DNA of 64,000 bases from the NCBI GenBank assembly GCA_964483625.1, contig CAZABB010000003.1:32353-96352 (forward strand), in the 5' to 3' direction. The translations under genes and the position numbers were made by a program. Of this stretch, positions 60,626-64,000 are shown piece by piece. This DNA is from JAFGQU01 sp964483625. GTDB taxonomy: Bacteria > Omnitrophota > Gorgyraeia > Duberdicusellales > 4484-171. Numbering within the stretch: the stretch's first letter is position 1; each line of letters begins with the position of its first letter. The notes under the pieces are model-generated. The model was not told the DNA's origin and did no database searches. It worked only from the letters and a program-made list of their open reading frames with translations.

Positions 60626-61086
60626 TCGAAGATCTTGACGCCTATTTCATGCAAGAAGCTTTGAAACAGGCCCGGTATGCGTTCGAAAGAGACGAGGTCC
60701 CGGTAGGAGCTGTATTGACTGAAAACAGCAAGATCATTGCCCGTAGTTACAACCAGGTCGAGACGCTTTCGGATCCCACCGCACATGCGGAGATGCTGGC
60801 GATCACCATGGGAACAAACCACAAAAAGAGTAAATGGCTTGATGATTGCAGCCTGTATGTGACGATCGAGCCCTGTTCGATGTGTGCCGGCGCTCTGGTC
60901 CTGGCGCGGATAAAAAGGCTTATTTTCGGTGCCGCCGATCCCAAAACCGGCGCCTTCGGTTCAAAAATAGACATAAGTGGTCTTGGTTTAAACCATACGA
61001 TAGAAGTAAAAAAAGGCGTGTTGGAAACAGAATGTTCTGATATAATCAGTGAATTCTTCAAGCAGAAGAGAATTAAGCTCAATTGA
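60622..61086 (+). CDS. tadA: tRNA-specific adenosine-34 deaminase
   Basis: 154 residues. HAEM (His55, Glu57) and EPCSMCAGAL (Cys85, Cys88) form the zinc site and proton shuttle of the CDA-fold tRNA adenosine deaminases; VPVGAVL and RIKRLIFGAADPKTGAFGS are TadA signatures. It makes inosine at the wobble base of tRNA-Arg(ACG). The TTG at 60622 overlaps the HD-GYP stop and has AGAGGAAG 7 nt upstream; the in-frame ATG at 60649 is an alternative that would lose nine residues. Confidence 0.93.
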   Translation: MIEDLDAYFMQEALKQARYAFERDEVPVGAVLTENSKIIARSYNQVETLSDPTAHAEMLAITMGTNHKKSKWLDDCSLYVTIEPCSMCAGALVLARIKRLIFGAADPKTGAFGSKIDISGLGLNHTIEVKKGVLETECSDIISEFFKQKRIKLN

Positions 61087-61391
61087 TAGGAGCGGAACCA
61101 CGCTGATTTAAACGCGGATTGTCGCGACGGGAAGTGCCAATAGGATTATTCATTGTTTTCGGTGAGATTGCTTCGGGGGTGACAGTGACTCGAGGGCGTC
61201 TCTTCTTTGGAAATCTTCGAGGGGAGCGTCAGAGGGGGCGGAGCCCCTATGAAGCGCCATACGAATTACCTCTCGCTTAGAGAGAAAAGTGAGCTCGTAG
61301 GGCGTCCGCAGGGATGCGGACTCCGAAAAAGTAAAGTTTTATTTGATAGATCAGTTTTGTTTAAGGAACAGCCCGTAAGGGCTATGGCGCA
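61087..61391 (+). other. Gene-free hairpin-rich region before tRNA-Ser(GCT)
   Basis: No gene is supported. Perfect short hairpins: GGGGC-GGA-GCCCC (61235-61247), GTCCGCA-GGGA-TGCGGAC (61304-61321) and GCCC-GTAA-GGGC (61371-61382). None has a clean T-run, so they are not obvious terminators. They resemble the hairpins after tRNA-Ser(GGA) and those at 62767-62854. Confidence 0.6.
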
Positions 61392-61485
61392 GGAGAGGTG
61401 GCCGAGTTGGCTGAAGGCAGCCGCCTGCTAAGCGGTTGATCCCTGTAAAGGGGATCCGCGAGTTCGAATCTCGCCCTCTCCGCCA
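61392..61485 (+). tRNA. tRNA-Ser (anticodon GCT)
   Basis: Acceptor GGAGAGG (61392-61398) pairs with CCTCTCC (61475-61481); discriminator G; CCA encoded (61483-61485). Anticodon loop CTGCTAA with GCT at 61427-61429, reading AGC and AGT. Long variable arm with a CCC/GGG stem (61441-61453). The 3' end is shared with a 33-bp inverted repeat (61480-61512), marking an integration site. Confidence 0.96.
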
Positions 61486-61512
61486 GTTTTTTTCGGGGGC
61501 AATTTTGGCAAC
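61480..61512 (+). repeat. 33-bp inverted repeat, left copy (tRNA-linked)
   Basis: Perfect reverse complement of 62727-62759. It starts in the last base pairs of tRNA-Ser(GCT), runs through CCA and a T7 tract, and includes CGGGGGCAATTTTGGCAA. It also encodes, on the minus strand, the extreme C-terminus of the recombinase remnant. Likely the att core on the tRNA side. Confidence 0.85.
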
Positions 61513-61795
61513 CCTACCGTGCGGCTCAATATAGGAAAAATATAGCTTTTTGTCTTTCATCTGAAAGTTCGAGCCGCACATTTTTAAAAAATCCCTTTTT
61601 TGCGACAGGTTTCCTTGCCAAGCAACAGAACTTGCCCTGTTACAAAGACTTAAGAAACACTTGGCCTGTTCGAGCCAACCACCGCTTAATTTCTCTATCT
61701 CGCCAAGACGCTCTTGCAAATCCTTCTTGTCATTGAGCAGTTTGGTTTTCTTCTTCTGATATTCTTCCTGCGAAATATCACGCTCAACATATAAA

Positions 61796-62590
61796 TCAAT
61801 CAACCTCTCGATTTTCACGTCGATGCCTTTGATTTCTTCTTCTATCCGGCGAGATAGAGATAAGCGGTGGGTGTTTGCCTTCATATACTTCGCCATTGTA
61901 CCGCATTACGCCGTAATAGAAGGGATTTTGCAGCATCTTGGCGATTCTGCCCTTTCGGACAGGCTTGCCCGTTCTGCCCAAGAGACCCCACCGATGGACT
62001 TCCTGGGCTAAATCCCACAGTGAAAAGTTGCCCGTGGCGTATAACTCAAACATCTTCTTCACGAAAGAGGCTTTTTCGGGATCAGGAACAACCCCTTCTT
62101 TTTTATCGTTGGTATAGCCCAACGGTGCCCAACCCGGCCACTCGCCACGGCGTAACTTTTCACGGAAACCACGTTTGATATTTTCCGAGAGGTTATCGAT
62201 GTAATATTTAGATTGCCCGAACGCAATGGAAAGCATGAATTTACCCTGGGCAGTATTATCAAAACGATAGGTAGGAAAACGTAAGTCATTGATAAGCCCG
62301 ATATCGATGTAATAGATGATTTTCCCACCATCCATACTGTTACGGGCAAGCCTGTCCGGGTGCCATGCCAAAATGCCGTCCGCACAACCTTTTTCCACCT
62401 GTTGGAGCATAAAACTGAAGATAGGCCGTCCGGGGGCTTTGGCGGTCTTGGCTTCGCTGAACTCTTCAACAATTTCTAAATTTTCCCGCTTCGCAAATTC
62501 ACGCAACTCGTTAATTTGAGACTCAATAGACAGGATCTGCCTATCTTCGTCATCGGTAGATTTCCTCGCATAAAGATAGAATTTTGGCAT
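61796..62590 (-). CDS. Serine recombinase N-terminal fragment (frameshifted)
   Basis: 264 residues encoded before the frame is lost. YARKS with Ser11 as nucleophile, SIESQINELREFA, and HPDRLARNSMDGG are the catalytic-domain motifs; the Recombinase domain (NIKRGFREKLRRGEWPG, PFYYGVMRYNGEVYEGKHPPLIS) follows. After LIS the translation degenerates (about the last 22 residues are Arg-rich and not family-like), while the C-terminal coiled coil continues in another frame. AGGAGG lies 8 nt before the ATG at 62590. Large serine recombinases integrate phages and conjugative elements; this one is probably dead. It points towards tRNA-Ser(GCT). Confidence 0.85.
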   Translation of the reverse strand: MPKFYLYARKSTDDEDRQILSIESQINELREFAKRENLEIVEEFSEAKTAKAPGRPIFSFMLQQVEKGCADGILAWHPDRLARNSMDGGKIIYYIDIGLINDLRFPTYRFDNTAQGKFMLSIAFGQSKYYIDNLSENIKRGFREKLRRGEWPGWAPLGYTNDKKEGVVPDPEKASFVKKMFELYATGNFSLWDLAQEVHRWGLLGRTGKPVRKGRIAKMLQNPFYYGVMRYNGEVYEGKHPPLISISPDRRRNQRHRRENREVD

Positions 62591-62726
62591 GGCACACCTC
62601 CTATGGGTTCTGTTGCTTGGCGAAGATAATTTTTGAGACCCTATGTAAATCTCAAAAATTCTATTAATAATCCCGATTCATCGGGAGTATCAAAGGAAAC
62701 CAAGGAAGCAAAAAAGACGATTTTTT
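62591..62726. other. Upstream region of the recombinase remnant
   Basis: No gene. An 11-bp perfect stem AATTTTTGAGA/TCTCAAAAATT (62628-62638 and 62650-62660) and TCCCGA-TTCA-TCGGGA (62671-62686) lie in what should be the promoter region of the recombinase, read on the minus strand. Confidence 0.6.
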
Positions 62727-62759
62727 GTTGCCAAAATTGCCCCCGAAAAAAACTGGCGG
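62727..62759 (-). repeat. 33-bp inverted repeat, right copy
   Basis: Perfect reverse complement of 61480-61512, found here without the tRNA acceptor that adjoins the left copy. The pair encloses 61480-62759, a 1,280-bp segment carrying only the recombinase remnant. Confidence 0.85.
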
Positions 62760-63046
62760 TATTTAGCGGACGAAGTCCGAACCTATTTCAGCCGAGTCAA
62801 TGAAGCGAGAGCGTAATGATTCGGCTGGAGTTCATCATTGCCCGTACGGGCAATTCTTCACTTCGTCCTCTCCCTCGCAAAAATCTCAATAATTTTTAGG
62901 AATCCTTCCGCGCGCGCCGAAAAATTCTTTGTTTCTTTTCAAAAATATTAAATTTTCCGCGGTTGTTGTCTATTTAGGTAGTTTGTTGATAAAAAACTAT
63001 GTAGTGTTAAAATAAAAACAAAGTGAAAGAGTCTTATTGTGTTCAT
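62760..63046. other. Palindrome-rich intergenic region
   Basis: No gene. CGGAC-GAA-GTCCG (62767-62779), a 10-bp stem AGCCGAGTCA/TGATTCGGCT with one G-T (62790-62799, 62817-62826) and an 18-bp perfect palindrome ATTGCCCGTACGGGCAAT (62837-62854). A CCTCTCCC run near 62868-62875 echoes the tRNA-Ser 3' end. From about 62900 the DNA becomes strongly AT-rich. Confidence 0.6.
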
Positions 63047-63068
63047 TATAATTCTATCAATATATTGA
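63047..63068 (+). promoter_or_regulatory. -10 box and palindromic operator of the Xre gene
   Basis: TATAAT at 63047-63052 and, beginning 4 nt later, the perfect 12-bp palindrome TCAATATATTGA (63057-63068), ending 3 nt before the ATG. The palindrome would cover the transcription start, as expected for an autorepressor site. No good -35 is seen. Confidence 0.5.
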
Positions 63069-63071
63069 ATA

Positions 63072-63278
63072 ATGTCAAATAACCTTATGATTGGTGAAAA
63101 TATTAAAAAAATTCGTAAAAAAAAGAACATCTCACAAGATAAACTTTCCAAATTGGCTGATATTACCCATACTACTCTTGCTAAAATTGAAGCAGGTATA
63201 AATAGTAACCCAACAATAAAAACTTTAAAGAAAATTGCTGATGCTTTAAATGTAACGGTTGATGAATTGCTAAAATAG
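63072..63278 (+). CDS. Xre-family helix-turn-helix regulator
   Basis: 68 residues, a single HTH_3 domain: IGENIKKIRKKKNISQDKLSKLADITHTTLAKIEAG with the turn between SQDKLSKLA and HTTLAKIE, then the family ending IKTLKKIADALNVTVDELLK. It is probably a DNA-binding repressor that controls itself through the palindrome at 63057-63068, and perhaps the following membrane gene. No ribosome binding site is visible. Base composition is far more AT-rich than the rest of the window, a sign of transfer. Small Xre proteins are common in prophages and toxin-antitoxin loci; no toxin is recognised here. Confidence 0.9.
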   Translation: MSNNLMIGENIKKIRKKKNISQDKLSKLADITHTTLAKIEAGINSNPTIKTLKKIADALNVTVDELLK

Positions 63279-63296
63279 AGAATCTTGCTTTATTAG

Positions 63297-63902
63297 ATGA
63301 TTATGATATACGCGAATATTCTTTTAGGATTTATACTTTTGTTTATCTCTTATGCGATAAAAACTTTGGCGGGATTGAATTATCGAACATATCCGAGCAA
63401 CAAGATGCCCATATTTTATAGTGGTCTTTCTCAGCTGTTCGCTTTTATAATTTGGATTGGATTGTTATTTTGGGGAAGTCGTCTTTTATACGAGGTTTCT
63501 CCCATTGCTTTCATTATTGGACTATTGATATATTTCTTTGTGTTTAATTTCTTTTTCCTTAAGAGATTCATAAGATATTTTGGAGGCGATTTAGTTTTTC
63601 CCGATAGTTTAAAGAATTGTGAAGGAATTATTGATGCGATGGTCTTTGCTTATCTTACTGCCAAGAATAAATTGGGGGCTATAAGTGAAAAAGAATTGCT
63701 GTGGTGCACATTGAAATCAAGGTATCCGTTTATGAATAATAAAAAAAGAGAAGCAATTATTGGAAAATGTGAAACTATTAGAGAATTGATATATGAAGTC
63801 TTAAAAATTGATTTGATTGACTTTGACGTCATGAAGTCAAAGCCAATTAAAATGCAGATTGATGAAATTATAAGTAGCAAATTGAACAATTCAAATGGAT
63901 AA
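63297..63902 (+). CDS. Membrane protein of unknown function
   Basis: 201 residues. Three hydrophobic segments (about residues 2-24, 42-62 and 68-92) are followed by a soluble C-terminal part of about 105 residues with a helical SEKELLWCTLKSRYPF run and a KPIKMQIDEIISS tail. I recognise no family. It starts 18 nt after the Xre gene and shares its AT-rich composition, so the two are probably one transcript. It may be a cargo gene of the acquired segment. Confidence 0.75.
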   Translation: MIMIYANILLGFILLFISYAIKTLAGLNYRTYPSNKMPIFYSGLSQLFAFIIWIGLLFWGSRLLYEVSPIAFIIGLLIYFFVFNFFFLKRFIRYFGGDLVFPDSLKNCEGIIDAMVFAYLTAKNKLGAISEKELLWCTLKSRYPFMNNKKREAIIGKCETIRELIYEVLKIDLIDFDVMKSKPIKMQIDEIISSKLNNSNG

Positions 63903-64000
63903 ACAAGAGCCGGTGTATCGCAGGTGCTGACAAAATTAGAGCGATTGACCTGCCCCCGTTCACTGCATCAAACACAAATGGAATTCTCCGCTAATTTTTG
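63903..64000. other. Window end, nothing assigned
   Basis: 98 bp with no supported gene. GC content rises again after the AT-rich pair, suggesting the far border of the acquired segment lies here or just beyond. Confidence 0.4.

Larger units (their letters stand above)
61351..61896 (-). pseudogene. Serine recombinase C-terminal remnant
   Basis: A different frame from the N-terminal fragment it overlaps. From the point where it reads LSLSRRIEEEIKGIDVKIERL it has the coiled-coil tail of large serine recombinases (LYVERDISQEEYQKKKTKLL). The middle of the family, including the zinc ribbon with its cysteines, is missing between the two fragments, about 150 residues by comparison with usual length. 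The frame then continues through the inverted repeat and antisense across tRNA-Ser(GCT), giving the RRGRDSNSR peptide often seen where genes run into tRNA-Ser. The proximal part (before LSLSRR) is out of frame and not meaningful. Confidence 0.75.

Noticed and set aside
61207..61431. 74-codon plus-strand frame running into tRNA-Ser(GCT)
   Set aside because: It crosses the tRNA and hairpin DNA, has no ribosome binding site and no recognisable protein features.
1..64000. CRISPR array or rRNA genes
   Set aside because: No regularly spaced repeats of CRISPR type and no rRNA-like sequence were seen on either strand.

Overview
The window looks like a bacterial chromosome of moderate GC content. It contains a SecDF fusion, YajC, a SurA-like periplasmic chaperone, PdxA-RsmA, and tRNA genes with encoded CCA. 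The most distinctive feature is one reading frame of more than 44 kb that strings together many metabolic enzymes. Giant ORFs of this kind have been reported from Candidatus Omnitrophota, and the paired GH57 enzymes and short intergenic repeat families would fit that group. The assignment is an inference; no rRNA is present to test it.

Region 1 (3-44057) is a single giant gene, open at the left edge. Its protein of at least 14,684 residues is a chain of recognisable enzyme-like domains separated by hydrophobic, probably membrane-spanning spacers. In order I recognise: Nudix hydrolase, GT4 glycosyltransferase, eukaryote-type hexokinase, MttB-family methyltransferase, class I glutamine amidotransferase, Glu/Leu-dehydrogenase-like domain, a second MttB-family domain, radical SAM, an internal lipoprotein-signal-like segment, LspA-like peptidase, HIT/GalT-like phosphorylase, DMT-type transporter, degenerate kinase plus HAD phosphatase, a methyltransferase, PRK/uridine-kinase-like P-loop kinase, a second HAD, a six-hairpin glucosidase-like domain, a complete xanthine-dehydrogenase-type molybdoflavoenzyme, an isoprenylcysteine-methyltransferase-like membrane domain, a PP-loop amidotransferase-like domain, a lone helicase C-terminal-like domain, and a helical membrane tail. 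Many keep their catalytic motifs; some are clearly degenerate. A 75-residue gene with a strong ribosome binding site overlaps its 3' end.

Region 2 (44278-60625) holds ordinary genes, all on the plus strand: hisI, trpE, rpsP-yajC-secDF, a REP-type transposase flanked by 24-bp direct repeats, a shortened mfd, then surA-pdxA-rsmA with overlapping ends, a GH57 pair behind a consensus promoter (glucan metabolism), a DUF2934 protein, tRNA-Ser(GGA), and a degenerate-GGDEF/HD-GYP protein.

Region 3 (60622-64000) begins with tadA and tRNA-Ser(GCT). The second tRNA abuts a decayed large serine recombinase enclosed by 33-bp perfect inverted repeats. Beyond it lie palindrome-rich DNA and an AT-rich pair, an Xre-type regulator and a membrane protein, which look acquired. 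Both tRNA-Ser loci show signs of integration: a duplicated tRNA 3' end at one and the recombinase remnant at the other.
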